Shown piece after piece: positions 46,020-55,995 of a stretch of DNA of 64,000 nucleotides. Origin of the DNA: Pomphorhynchus laevis (lineage: Eukaryota > Acanthocephala > Palaeacanthocephala > Echinorhynchida > Pomphorhynchidae); the NCBI GenBank assembly GCA_012934845.2, contig WNNJ02001112.1, positions 1-64,000 of the forward strand, given 5' to 3'. Within the stretch, counting starts at the first letter, position 1. The number at the start of each line of letters is the position of its first letter. Under the pieces are notes generated by a model. The model was not told the origin of the DNA and did not search any database. It saw only the letters and a program-made list of their open reading frames with translations. A program made the translations under genes and the position numbers.

Positions 46020-47279
46020 AATGTTTCTTAATGCGAGCTAAATTGAGCTGTGCAATATCAGAAGGGGAGCGGTCAGGAAAGATACGACAAGTAGACGAAG
46101 TGGTAAGAAGTTTAAAACGTTGGGAAAGTACCAAGGATGCATGTGAACTATGTCGGAAAACGATTTTTAGGAGTGGAGGACTGAGATGATTGGATGGAGT
46201 GGATTTGTTTTAACGGTTCAACGATACAAGAACGATATTATTGAAAAGAGATGGATTATCATCACGAAGAATGGTTGCTAGGATAGACCTGAAAGTAGAT
46301 ACATCATCATCGAGGCGACATTGAGGAGAAGCAGATTCGGAAACCTTTAAATTAGATATGATAATGCATCGATCGCGCGAAGGAAAACGATTACGTAGTG
46401 GTGGACGGAAAGACCTGGTAGTAGTAGAGGCAGAAGAGCAGATAAACGTGGGAATGACAGGGGTGCTAAGTGAAGATTTAAGATAGTTTGGAGCATGTGT
46501 GACAGGAGTGGAGTGTTGAATCGGTTGATCGGAGATGTTACTGGAGATGATTTTGACGGAAGGATGTAAATTATTGATAGGTGATACGGTTGTAGCGTGT
46601 GTGACATAAGTGGATTGTTGAATAGGTTGAACGGAGATGTTACTGGAGATAATTTTGACAGAAGGATGTAAATTATTGATAAGTGATACGGTCGAGGTAG
46701 AGTAAGGAGTACGTGAAGAGAAGAAAGAAGTATGAGATGTATTTAGATGTGGGGATGAATAGGAAAAATGAGGTACGAGATGAAGGCCTTTACTGTTTGC
46801 ATTGTTAGGAAAATGAAGATTAAGGGAAGTTTTATCCGTAGTTAAAGGAGGAGTGTGTGTGAGAGAGAAGTTTCAAGAACGGGTTTCATAGATGACGAAG
46901 GAGTTAGTAAGCAAACGGATGACGACGATAGATTGGAAGATATGTTGTCGTTTGTTGATGTTCCATGTATAACAGCGGTCTGAGTCGACTGAGAGATATC
47001 ATCAAGTTTATTTATTGAGCACAAATCTGTTTTGTTAGCGTTCAGAACGTCTCCACCGTTTGAGTGGTCATTCTTCATTAGCTTACCTACGAGGGCAGCA
47101 CAACAGAAGCCGCAGAGGAAATTCCGATTTGAAACGTTGTCCTCGTCAGTGAAAGGAATGGCAACGTGAGTCCAAACATTGCAGTTCTTGTTGTCGCATC
47201 CAATTTGCTTTTCGATGTAAGCTTCCTTGACGAACTTGAGTTGCTGGCCGACATTTTTAGTTAGCTTTCTCTTTGCCAT
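46020..47279 (-). pseudogene. ORF1 of LINE copy A3: PHD-like nucleic-acid-binding protein
   Basis: It starts MAKRKLTKNVGQQLKFVKEA and has a PHD-like zinc finger (IGCDNKNCNVWTHV ... FLCGFC). The first 145 codons are open to 46842; the remainder is in another frame after one or more indels. The distal part reads RSFRPPLRNRFPSRDRCIII followed by an RNA-binding-like and C-terminal domain. A 34-residue in-frame tandem duplication lies at about 46500-46700 and is absent from A2. ORF1 proteins of this group package element RNA. Confidence 0.75.
46502..46700 (-). repeat. 102-bp tandem duplication within ORF1 of copy A3
   Basis: The word GGAGATGTTACTGGAGAT is at 46531 and again at 46633, with flanking sequence highly similar over the whole unit. 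The period of 102 bp equals 34 codons, so the frame is kept; the unit encodes a segment with INNLHPSVKIISSNIS. Copy A2 has only one unit at about 42800-42890. Confidence 0.85.
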
Positions 47280-47329
47280 AATAAAATGTTAATTAGTTAG
47301 TTATAATCAAGAATGTTTAAACTCCGTTA

Positions 47330-47690
47330 GTCTGCAAGTCGTTAGTTGTAAGTAGTCGTTAGTTGTAAGTAGCGAGCGGATGTCGTCGATGGTTGTCGAT
47401 AATTGTCAAGCGGATGGTTGTCGATGGTTGTCGATAATTGTCAAGCGGATGGTTGTCGATGGTTGTCGATAATTGTCAAGCGGATGGTTGTCGATGGTTG
47501 TCGTTGGTTGTCGTCGAAGATTGTAGTTTGATTGTTTTACAATCTTGGTGGACAAGATTATCCGCTCGCTTCGCTCGCGGAACTGAAATCTGGAATGTAT
47601 GTTTATTAGCAACCAAAATTTTTTTAAGGTATGCAAGTCGTTAGTTGTAAGTAGTTCGCGTTAGTTGTAAGTAGTCGTTAGTTCGCGTTA
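47330..47690 (-). repeat. 5' untranslated region of copy A3 with 35-bp tandem repeats
   Basis: The 35-bp unit around GGATGGTTGTCGATGGTTGT and CGATAATTGTCAAGC is repeated about four times (anchors at 47407, 47442, 47477). On both sides stand short repeats of CGTTAGTTGTAAGTAG. The order suggests a promoter-bearing leader of the kind in which LINEs carry tandem repeats. A CTCGCTTCGCTCGCGG palindrome is at about 47563-47580. Confidence 0.85.
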
Positions 47691-47693
47691 GTT

Positions 47694-48250
47694 TGAGATG
47701 TATTTAAATGGGGGGGATAGGAAAGAGGAGGTACGAGATGAACAGCTTTACCGTTTGTCTTGCTAGAATGATGAAGATGAATGGAAGTTTTATCGTAAGT
47801 TGAACAAGCAGTGTGTGTAAGAAAAGGTTCAAGAATGGGATTATACGATGCGAAGTCAGGTGTTGATAAGAGGGAAACGTCAAAAACAGTATCAGTCTGA
47901 GTAGTCATAGGTGAGACAAGAGTTTAGGAGCAGGATAGCTGTGAAAGTTTTGCTGATGCACAAAAACCACATGTAAACTGTTTACTTTCATACATCGAAC
48001 GTTCAGATGTTTTAACTCGAACAAGGTTCCATACGTCACAATCTTTACAATTACATTCAACTTCCAAACTTGTATAACGATCGTTGCATTCCGATGTGGA
48101 AGATGCGTGATCAGCAACGGGTATTTGAGATCGAGCTTTTCTAGCCATGACCTTTTATCGGGAGATTAAACACAATCCGCAAACGTAGAGAGCGGAACTG
48201 ACAGGAAAAATCTGGAATGTATGTTATTTTATCTCTCAAACTTTTTAGGT
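47694..48250 (-). mobile_element. LINE copy A2, displaced 5' end with ORF1 start
   Basis: ORF1 starts at 48148 with MARKARSQIPVADHASSTSE and has the PHD-like finger CNCKDCDVWNLV ... FTCGFC, in the same layout as A3. The leader before it (GCGGAACTGACAGG, TCTGGAATGTATGTT) matches the A3 leader near 47575-47605 but lacks the 35-bp array. Together with 39848-42933 this makes one element split by A3. The frame is interrupted after about 74 codons. Confidence 0.82.
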
Positions 48251-48475
48251 AAATTTACTTGAACATAAAGAGAACAATTGTTCCCTGCCAATGTATCTCA
48301 GCATGAAATTGAAATAATAAAATATTTCAAGTAAAGTTCAACATTATTCTTAAACTGATTTCTTGATAACAGATTATTCTAATTATTTGGAACAACCAAA
48401 GTAAAATAATAAAATAATAACAAAGTAAAATAATAAAATATTTGAAGTACATTAAATTGATTACTTGACTACATA

Positions 48476-48670
48476 TTATTCCAATGATAACCTGTTGTAA
48501 TTTCTTGATGACAAATTATTCCAATGATTTGCCGCTCTGTCGATTACAGCCGAAAATACACGTCTTGGCCACACTCGACGTTTTAAAAATACGAATGACC
48601 ACAGCCTTCCCAATTTCCGAAACGGCAAATTTGACGTGAAGTGGAATAGTCTATTTAACATTCCATTTGA
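48476..48670 (-). mobile_element. LINE 3' coding scrap, family E-like
   Basis: The minus strand reads LFHFTSNLPFRKLGRLWSFV and KRRVWPRRVFSAVIDRAANHW, then NNLSS. This is the conserved last part of CR1/Jockey-like ORF2 proteins (compare FGQRIINSWNRLSDDIV at 56.1 kb; W-N-x-L near the end). Only about 60 codons survive. Confidence 0.65.
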
Positions 48671-48849
48671 TGCAATAATCTATTTAACAACATGCCGATA
48701 TTTTGAGGTAATCAACAAACATGATACACTCATTTTTTATTAGTACATATATATTAAATAGCAAGTTTTTTTTATTTGTTCCCTTCTCTTTTTTCTTTTT
48801 CTGTTTAATTGTACGAATCTAATTTGATCACTAAATTTTATATTATTTT

Positions 48850-49415
48850 ATTATTATAACAAACAGAAGCAAATGAGCTACAAGCTCGTGTCGCTTACAA
48901 AACATGATAAAATAAAAAACATCAACAAAAAATTCAATCAAATAGTAGTCGCAAATCCCTTCTCTCGGATTCGATGGCTTTCTTGATAGCATCACTAGAT
49001 ATACTACTAGAGATATAAACGCACTTTAGTGCATTTCACCCGTTAATTACCCTGGTTGCAAATCGATGGTGAACAGGAATTCTTGTAGTTGGCTTTATTA
49101 ATTTCCACACATGCCCACGAGTTTCTCGTCTATCATTCACGGATAATAAGCTAGAGAGACCACCAAAGCAATCGAAAACAATTTTGACTACAGTTGATAA
49201 ATCAATGGCTGATCTGTGATATTTTAATGTGCCGACACGTAGAGATGTCAAACGTTCAGTATATCTTAAATTGGAGAAATTCGGAATCATTCGTGACCCT
49301 TTACGTAACAAGTTCTCAGTGTCACGGGATTCCCTTAAAGTCTGCGGATAAGTTACAGGTAAACAGTATTCAAGGATGGGTAGAATATAAGAGCAAAATA
49401 GTAACTTTAACATTA
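48850..49415 (-). mobile_element. LINE 3' fragment, family F
   Basis: An open minus-strand stretch of 125 codons reads LLFCSYILPILEYCLPVTYP, YTERLTSLRVGTLKYHRSAI and RRETRGHVWKLIKP, the C-terminal region after the reverse transcriptase (LEY, then YxxRLxxLxLxxLxxRR). Beyond it comes a 3' tail with ATGAGCTACAAGCTCGTGTC and poly-A-rich sequence near 48855-48925. The 5' border is at about 49415. Confidence 0.7.
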
Positions 49416-49599
49416 TGAACTTTTGATGGACTTATCCGATCAAAAGGCAAGTGTTTTTTTTCTTTTTACTGATCAATTGTTCGATTATAATGTAATGACT
49501 GAATTTTATATTTTATTACTCGCGAAATATAGATGGCTGGCCAAAAAATAAAGTATAATTTATTATAAAATATTTACAAAATATAATTTATTATATATT

Positions 49600-49795
49600 A
49601 AATAGCAAGAATCCAAGCACAGATTCTTCAGGAACTCCTTCGGTAATTTCGTATCCTTCTTACAATGTTCCTCTAACTGATACTGCTCGGTTGTAAGATT
49701 TTTAATCGGAATAGACGAGTATTACACGTAAAGTTTCTTATGAATCTAACAAGGCGCGATCCACCTCGTATTATAAATTCATATTTAATAATAAT
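49600..49795 (-). mobile_element. Reverse-transcriptase scrap of another LINE (family G)
   Basis: The minus strand contains EITEGVPEESVLGFLLFN, a decayed form of the ITxGVPQGSVLGPLLWN motif, preceded by a segment like YSDxKSYN. It is under 200 bp and lies just upstream of the thioredoxin-like gene on the opposite strand. The family resembles Jockey/I-type rather than family A. Confidence 0.5.
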
Positions 49796-49897
49796 TTAAA
49801 TAAAAATTTATTTTAAAATTTATCACTGAATTACTAGTTGCTTAGCAACTTAAGTTACAAATTTTTGTACAAATTAAAACATATTATCCGAACGAAA

Positions 49898-50296
49898 ATG
49901 AAATTATCTGGTTTATCAAAAAGGTCACGGCTCAGAAAATCACAAGTAATGAAATCTAAGCTTATTAAAAAAGAAATGCGACGTCTAGGAAAATCAGTAA
50001 AAATTGTCGAGATAAAGTCAGATGCTCAATTTATCGAAAATGTGGAAAATAGTAAAAATATAATCATACTAGACTTTTATTCTAAATGGCTAACTGACGG
50101 AATCAAGGAAATGCATAAGCCGTTTGTTATGATAAAGATTGATGTTAATAAATTTCCAAACATCGCCGATCGTTATAACGTCAAATCAGTTCCGGTGTGC
50201 ATCGGACTAAGAGATGGAAAGCCGATTAGTGACCAACTAAAGGGTTTTAGATCAAGTAGCGAAGTTGATTTATTCTTATCCAAACTTTTTTCATGA
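49898..50296 (+). CDS. Thioredoxin-fold protein lacking the CxxC active site
   Basis: Taking the ATG at 49898, a 132-residue single-exon protein. Residues 1-32 are very basic (SKRSRLRKS, KSKLIKKEMRRLGK) and could serve as a mitochondrial targeting sequence. The fold follows: KIVEIKSDAQFIENVENS, NIIILDFYSKW, VMIKIDVNKFPNIADRYNV, KSVPVCIGLRDGKP and a C-terminal helix (SSSEVDLFLSKLF). This matches mitochondrial thioredoxin (thioredoxin 2) closely in order and spacing, including the cis-proline SVP, except that W is followed by LTDGIKEMHKPF where WCGPC and helix 2 should be, about 10 residues short. Redox activity is therefore lost. It may be a repurposed paralogue or a retrocopy in early decay; the intact frame favours the first slightly. 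Confidence 0.72.
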   Translation: MKLSGLSKRSRLRKSQVMKSKLIKKEMRRLGKSVKIVEIKSDAQFIENVENSKNIIILDFYSKWLTDGIKEMHKPFVMIKIDVNKFPNIADRYNVKSVPVCIGLRDGKPISDQLKGFRSSSEVDLFLSKLFS

Positions 50297-50640
50297 AATG
50301 TGACAAATGTTGATATTAGGAAATACGTTTAATTTTCAAGACATGAAAATATGTAGCCTTAGATTGAAGATATTTTTAATATTGTTGAACGTCATTAATT
50401 TTTAAACTTGTTGCCTATAGAATACGTTGTACTATTACAATATTAGTTGATTATGATTATTAAAATTATCCTTTAATTTTATTAAAAGCGATTAAAATTT
50501 ATTAATTTATTATTTTATCGATTAATTTATTAAAATTGTTAGTATTGCGATCATTACTGCTTTATTTTTTATTTTTCCTTAAAAAAATTTGGTTTCTGAT
50601 AAACATACAATAAAAAAACATACACAAATTACAAGATTAA
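50297..50640. other. AT-rich spacer 3' of the thioredoxin-like gene
   Basis: No gene recognised; ends where the LINE leader begins. Confidence 0.4.
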
Positions 50641-50802
50641 TATACACAAGATCGAGTAATAAACAGTTGGAACAGACTCCCGTCATCTGCCGTCATCTAC
50701 AATAAATAACATACAATCTCCCGTCATCTACAATAAATAACATACAATCTAATATACATACAACGAGGAGAATAAAATCACGAATCAAACGACTATATAC
50801 AA

Positions 50803-52200
50803 ATGGGTCGGAAAAAACAAAAGTCTCAAGTTCCCAACCATGTTGCGTCCAACACCGATGTTAGAGATGTTTCCAATGGATCTGAACAACAAGTCCTTTG
50901 CTCAAACAATGATTGTCACACGTGGGTAAGTATTTGGACTTCAGAATCCCAGGCATCTTGCCTTGCAGACAACGAATTCTACTGTGGCTACTGTTCGGCT
51001 AAGATGATAAATACGATGAAGAGTGAAATAGAGAGTCTCAAGACAAATATATTGAAACTATCTGGCAATGCAGCGATGTCCACACATGCCTCTTCGTATT
51101 GTAATAAGTCTCAACCTCGATGCCCAATTCTCCCGCATTCGATTGCCTCTAAGAATGCCAAATCTCCCATCTCTTCTACAGGTATTACTATACATCCTTC
51201 AATTTTGCCCAATCAATCAGCTCAATCTTCTGATGTTACTGTCATTGACCATTTGCAACCCAGTATTTCTTTTGTCGTATCAGATAAATCACCTTACATT
51301 TCTACCCCTCATTGCGTTTCTACGTCATCATCAGATAATCCATTATCAGATAATCTGAAGGAGCCGCAAATTGTATCGCAGCAAGATGGATTTTGTCAAG
51401 TTTATGATAAATCTACCGATACAGTGACGGAGCCGCAAATTGTTACAACTAATGTATGTTCACTCCCCGACACCCCACGTCCCGTCCTTCCTGTCTCGTT
51501 TCTCAATAACTTGCATCCATCAATCAAAATCACCTCCACCAGCCTCCACTATCCTTCCACTCATAACCTTTCCTCACATCGCTTGCCACCCGCTTTATTA
51601 TCATTATCCTCTATGTCTCCCGTCGTCAAACCAAATCCCTCCAAATCATCAACTGCCAGCTCTTCTATCGTGATCTCACCTACTCACGTCAGTCGTCCTC
51701 CTTTACGGAAGCGCTTTGCTTCTCGCGATCGTTGCGTCATTGTTACTAATATCACGCCTTCTAACTCCTTATCTCCACAAGCACGTCTGGACCACGATGT
51801 TTCCGCCTTCAGATCCATCCTCTCGTCTATTGTTCCTGCGGATAAACCATCCTTTTTCAAGGACATTTCTCCAGTCGCATTCATCCGTCTAAACAAATCT
51901 TCTCAATCTAATCCTTCCCAGCCCCCTCTCCTAAAAATTGTTTTCAAGCATCGCTCTCACGCGTCTTCTGTCCTCTCTCAACGATTCAAACTCATGTCAT
52001 CTTCAACCACTCGAATTTTCCCCGATCGCGCCCCTTCCGAAATCGCTCAAATCTCTTCAGCCCGCATCGAAAAACGTCGTCGCGAGGAAAACGGCGAAAC
52101 TTCACTCGCCATCCGAAACATAGACGGAAATTTTCAAATTGTCCACACCCGTCCAAAAATTCGATGGCGCTCCATCTCTCCTATGTGTCTTCTCCACTAG
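50803..52200 (+). CDS. ORF1 protein of LINE copy A4 (PHD-like, RNA-binding)
   Basis: An uninterrupted 465-codon frame from ATG (MGRKKQKSQVP). Residues 33-64 hold a PHD-like zinc finger (LCSNNDCHTW ... FYCGYC, with C33, C38, H39, W41, C61, C64). Residues about 69-90 look like a short coiled coil (MKSEIESLKTNILKL). A long serine/proline-rich linker (about 95-305) leads to a domain with RCVIVTNITP (RRM-like strand) and LLKIVFKHRSHASSVL, then DRAPSEIAQ and SLAIRNIDGNFQIV, which resembles the C-terminal domain of LINE ORF1 proteins. It would bind the element RNA in a cytoplasmic particle. It overlaps ORF2 by 37 bp in another frame. Confidence 0.85.
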   Translation: MGRKKQKSQVPNHVASNTDVRDVSNGSEQQVLCSNNDCHTWVSIWTSESQASCLADNEFYCGYCSAKMINTMKSEIESLKTNILKLSGNAAMSTHASSYCNKSQPRCPILPHSIASKNAKSPISSTGITIHPSILPNQSAQSSDVTVIDHLQPSISFVVSDKSPYISTPHCVSTSSSDNPLSDNLKEPQIVSQQDGFCQVYDKSTDTVTEPQIVTTNVCSLPDTPRPVLPVSFLNNLHPSIKITSTSLHYPSTHNLSSHRLPPALLSLSSMSPVVKPNPSKSSTASSSIVISPTHVSRPPLRKRFASRDRCVIVTNITPSNSLSPQARLDHDVSAFRSILSSIVPADKPSFFKDISPVAFIRLNKSSQSNPSQPPLLKIVFKHRSHASSVLSQRFKLMSSSTTRIFPDRAPSEIAQISSARIEKRRREENGETSLAIRNIDGNFQIVHTRPKIRWRSISPMCLLH

Positions 52201-55058
52201 TCTCTTTCGCCACAGCACACGGTTTCCGCCTCGGTCTCCTCAACACTAGATCTATTCTCAATAAATCCGATCTTATCCTCAACCTATTCACCAAGCAATC
52301 CATCGATCTCTTCTGCCTCACCGAATCCTGGCACTCAGATTCCGACGACCTTTCCATTCGCCGTCTGCTCTCTGCCGGTTGCTCCCTAGTCGAATCCGCC
52401 CGCCCCCTCAGCTCATGCCCTTCTAAATCCTCTAATCATGGCGGCATCGTCGCATTCGCGCGTCACCCAGCGTCTCTTCGCAAAATCAATCCCCCTTTCA
52501 GTCCTTGCTCTTTTGAATTGCTCACTTGTCGTTATTCTAACCCGATCACTCTAGATCTCGCCATTGTATACCGTCCTGGTTCATCAGCTCCTACAGCCTT
52601 ATTTTTTACCGAACTCGCTGACCTCCTTTCTCATTGTTCTTTGTCCTCAATCCCTTCACTCGTTCTAGGCGACTTCAATATCCGCCTAGACCGCCCCTCT
52701 TCCACAGATTCCATCCGCTTCATCAACATTCTATCCAACTACAATTACAAACTAATCTCCACTGCCCCCACACATATACTTGGCGGGGCACTCGACATCA
52801 TCGCTGTCCCCGATCATTTTGCTGCCCACACCTCACTGTCCATCTCTGATCCTGGTCTATCCGATCACTTTCTTATCACCCTTGATCTCGCTCGCAACCA
52901 CACCCCTCCTCACACACCTACAATCCTACGTCGCCCTTGGAGAAATCTTGACCTTCCCTTCTCCGCTCTGCCTTACTCAAATCGTCTCTATCATTACCCA
53001 CAATAACATATTCATCTCCTCACGATCTCGCCTTTCTTTTCGACTCTGAACTCACATCCACTCTCGATATTCTCTTGCCCTTCAAGTCTCACCCACACCG
53101 TCGCTTGCACCGTGCCCCATGGTTTGACATCCAATGCCTACTCTCAAAGCGTCGACTCCGCCATGCTTTTCGAGTCTATCACCGCTCTCTCAGACGCGAT
53201 TTCCGCTCGATCACTCCGTCTTTCCGTGATTCCTATCTTGCTCTTCGCCGGTCTCATCTCAACCTACTACGTACCAAATGCAACTCCTTCTGGCAGCATA
53301 AAATCATCACTTCATTCAACTCTAAGACTCTCTGGCATACTTTTAACTCAATCCTGGCTCGTTCCTCTACGCCTTGCAACATCAATGCTAATGATTATTC
53401 GTCATTTCTCCAGACTAAAGTATCCACGCTGCTCTCTCACACCCCGGTCTCCATCCTATCCCACTCTGCCCAGTCTACTCTCATCCTTCCGGAACTCTTT
53501 CATCTTCTCCCTGTATCACCTACAGAAGTATCATCTGTCCTCATGTCCTTGCCCAACAAAACCTCACCTGCCGATCCCCTGCCTACCCACATATTAAAAT
53601 CTATATGCTCATCGATATCCCCATTTCTCACAACCTTGTTTAACTCGTCCATCCGCAGTCGTATCTTCCCTTCACACTGGAAATCCGCAATCGTTCGTCC
53701 CCTCCTTAAGAAACAATCGCTCGACCCCTCCCTTCCTTCTAGCTATCGCCCCATTTCACTACTCCCTACTCTTTCTAAGCTCTTAGAACGCCTCATCTTA
53801 ATACAAATCAACGCTTATCTCTCCTCATCCAATCTGTACCCTCCTTTCCAATCCGCTTTCCGCTCTAATCACTCGACAGAAATCGCATGCATAAAAGTGT
53901 ACAACGACTTACTCATTTCTCGAGACAAGGCTCTATATAGTGTTCTCATCTCCCTCGACCTCTCCTCCGCATTCGACATTGTCGACCACTCCGTCCTCCT
54001 TTCTCGCCTTCGTTATGATTACGGCTTTTCTTCCTCCTCCGTAGCTTGGTTCGCCTCATATCTATCCGACCGTTCCTTTCGCGTCTGTTCTAATTCATCA
54101 TCCTCCCCTCCCATCCCTATTTTTTGCGGGGTTCCACAAGGTTCAGTCCTAGGTCCCCTGCTTTTCTCTCTTTTGCTTGGCGATCTCTCTCCATTTATCA
54201 AACCTTACTCCTTTAACGTCATGCAATACGCCGATGACATTCTAATCTATGCTCATGCACCCGCACATCGCATACACGATATCGCATTTCTGCCTCCAAC
54301 TGTCTTCTTCTATCTACAAGCGTCTCTCCAATCTCCATCTCGTTCTAAACGCCGAAAAGTCCAAAATAATGTGGATCCTTCCCCGTAAACCAAGCATATC
54401 TCCTCCCATTGTATCTTTTGCCTCATCGATCATCCCTGTAGTCCACAATCTCACTTTCTTAGGCTTCCATTTCGATGATCACCTTTCCCTTAAACCCTTC
54501 GTCCGTGACAAGGTCCGCTCGTCTAACTTAATTCTTCGTGACATCCGCCGTATCCGCCCCCTTATCGACTTCCGTTCTTGTATGTCTCTTCTTTCATCGC
54601 TTCTTTTCCCTAAAATCGATTACTGCCTTAGCCTTTTCGCCAATTCTCCAAAATCCATCATCCTACCCCTACAACGAATAATCAACACCGCCGTTCGAGT
54701 GCTCTTTCGTCTCCGTCGCTTCGACCACACATCCACATATTTTGCCCAACTCTCCTGGCCCACCATCCACATCCGCATCAAACTCCGCCTTCTTCTCATT
54801 ACTTTTCGTCTCATCGCTGTCGGCTCCCCATCGTTCATCAACCTTCCTTTCTTAGACGATACTCGCCCCACCTCGCTATCGCTTCGTTCCTGTCATACCC
54901 TCTTACTCCACGTTCCTAATTACTCCAACAACTACGGTCTCCGATCCTTCCTCGTCGCCGCCTCACTCGCCTGGAATCAACTCCCTCTCGACGTCCGCCG
55001 CGCTCCCTCCTTTATCACATTCAAACACCTCCTCCGTTCACACCTTCTCGACACCTGA
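52164..55058 (+). pseudogene. ORF2 of LINE copy A4: endonuclease and reverse transcriptase
   Basis: About 965 codons in three pieces. Piece 1 (52164-53006) is the apurinic-type endonuclease: GLLNTRSILNKSDLILNLF, LTESWHSDSDD with the catalytic E, VLGDFNIRLDRP and LSDHFLITL. A frame change near 53000-53020 leads to piece 2 (to 54388): HRAPWFDIQCLLSKRRLRHA, the reverse transcriptase with FRSNHSTEIACIKVY, SLDLSSAFDIVDHSVLL, GVPQGSVLGPLLF and MQYADDILIYAHAP with an intact YADD. A second change near 54.28-54.3 kb leads to piece 3, the thumb and C-terminal part (FLGFHFDDHLSLKPFV ... LAWNQLPLDVRR). ORF2 starts inside the end of ORF1, implying coupled or reinitiated translation. The two breaks make it inactive. 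Confidence 0.88.
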
Positions 55059-55140
55059 TTCACAGTTTTGTTTTGTTGTGGTCATGTAAGCGTGCGCTGG
55101 CACGCATTTGCCACGTTAAAATAAATCTTTTTTTTATGTT

Positions 55141-55440
55141 TACTATGCAAAATATATGTCAATTTATTCTTAATAAATTTGTAAATACAAATGGAATGTT
55201 CACATGTAGACTTTGCTATACAAATGATATGGCTTTTGTCATGAATATCAATGCTGAATTCATGAAATATTTGAATACACGATGTAAAATGTTTATGGAA
55301 CTTAAAACATTAATATATCTAGATTAAGAAATAAATTTCATTTTGAAATTTATTAAATTAAAAATATATTAAACGAAATTATTAAGAAATAATTTCATTT
55401 ATGAAATATAATGCTGTCTCTAAGATAAAGTGAATAAATA
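55141..55440. other. AT-rich flank with a short cysteine-containing frame
   Basis: After the LINE tail, plus-strand frame 55195-55327 reads NGMFTCRLCYTNDMAFVMNI and ends in KMFMELKTLIYLD. It could be a scrap of a LINE ORF1 finger, but it is too short to assign. Confidence 0.25.
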
Positions 55441-55995
55441 ATTTGGTACACATATTTTATAGATATTTATTTGTAGTGACATCTGCGCAAATATATGCGA
55501 TTACAAGTTTACGTAAAAACAGACAAAATCAAATTTGAAAATAAAATGTAAAGTAAATTTGGTGTTTAATAGAAGGATAAAACGTTGAGCAGTTCGTTGA
55601 AGTGGTATTATATAATTGTGAGTTGAATAAGATGTAGTGGGAATGCATTTCTTGATTTATTGTGGCGAAGGATCCATTGTGCGAGAACGTAGACGTCGCT
55701 TGAAGAGTTGAAGCAACGAGGAAGAACGGACGTAAGCTGGGAAAGAATTCCAGGCACTAAAGCAGTGACGATAAAAATCAGAGATCATAATTGGTTGAGG
55801 GCGAAGGGACATTGAGAAGTAGATAATTACTTGATCGCAGAGTCAAGAGGTCAGAACGCGAATCATCAAGATAAGAAAGGTGTAAGTATGACGATGAGTG
55901 ACAAAATAAAAGACGAAGGATAATAATATTATTATGTAGACAACGTTACGAGTATAGATCAGAGTTGCTGATAAATCGATAGTCAAAATAAAAGA
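55441..55995 (-). mobile_element. LINE family C, copy C2, 3' fragment
   Basis: Sequence from about 55590 to 55980 is collinear with copy C1 at 38.63-39.0 kb (for example GTTGAATAAGATG, TTTCTTGATTTATTGTGG, GAAGCAACGAGGAAGAACGG). The end near 55441-55510 shows the same type of 3' tail (GCGATTACAAGTTTACG). Frames are broken. Its 5' side stops at the 3' end of the family E copy, about 55995. Confidence 0.75.

Larger units (their letters stand above)
42934..47693 (-). mobile_element. LINE family A, copy A3, nearly full length, nested in A2
   Basis: This copy has all parts in order on the minus strand: a 5' untranslated region with 35-bp repeats (47.3-47.69 kb), ORF1 from 47279, ORF2 from about 46016 to 43039, and a 3' tail with a stem-loop (GCGTGC, AAAAT, GCACGC at 42969-42985), CACGTTAAATAAATTATTG and an (AAT)-rich end. 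It is flanked by TGAGAT at 42928-42933 and 47694-47699, a short target duplication within copy A2, and A2 reads on across the gap. The CR1/L2-like architecture (PHD-type ORF1; apurinic endonuclease plus reverse transcriptase in ORF2) is clear. Each ORF has few frame breaks, so it is younger than A2. Confidence 0.9.
50641..55140 (+). mobile_element. LINE family A, copy A4, nearly full length
   Basis: A complete architecture on the plus strand: leader with a 35-bp direct duplication (CCCGTCATCTACAATAAATA at about 50683-50755), open ORF1 (50803-52200), ORF2 (52164-55058) and the 3' tail with a stem-loop (GCGTGC, GCTG, GCACGC at 55090-55105), CATTTGCCACGTTAAAATAAAT and a short T run. It belongs to the same subfamily as A1 and is a cousin of A2 and A3. 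GC content is far above the background. ORF1 is whole and ORF2 has two frame breaks, so this is the best-preserved element in the window and probably young. Confidence 0.92.

Noticed and set aside
47438-47644. Plus-strand open frame in the LINE leader
   Set aside because: Produced by the 35-bp tandem repeat on the strand opposite to the element.
53112-53597. 161-codon frame overlapping LINE A4 ORF2
   Set aside because: It is a shadow of the ORF2 frame, serine- and leucine-rich from codon shift, and not conserved in A2 or A3.
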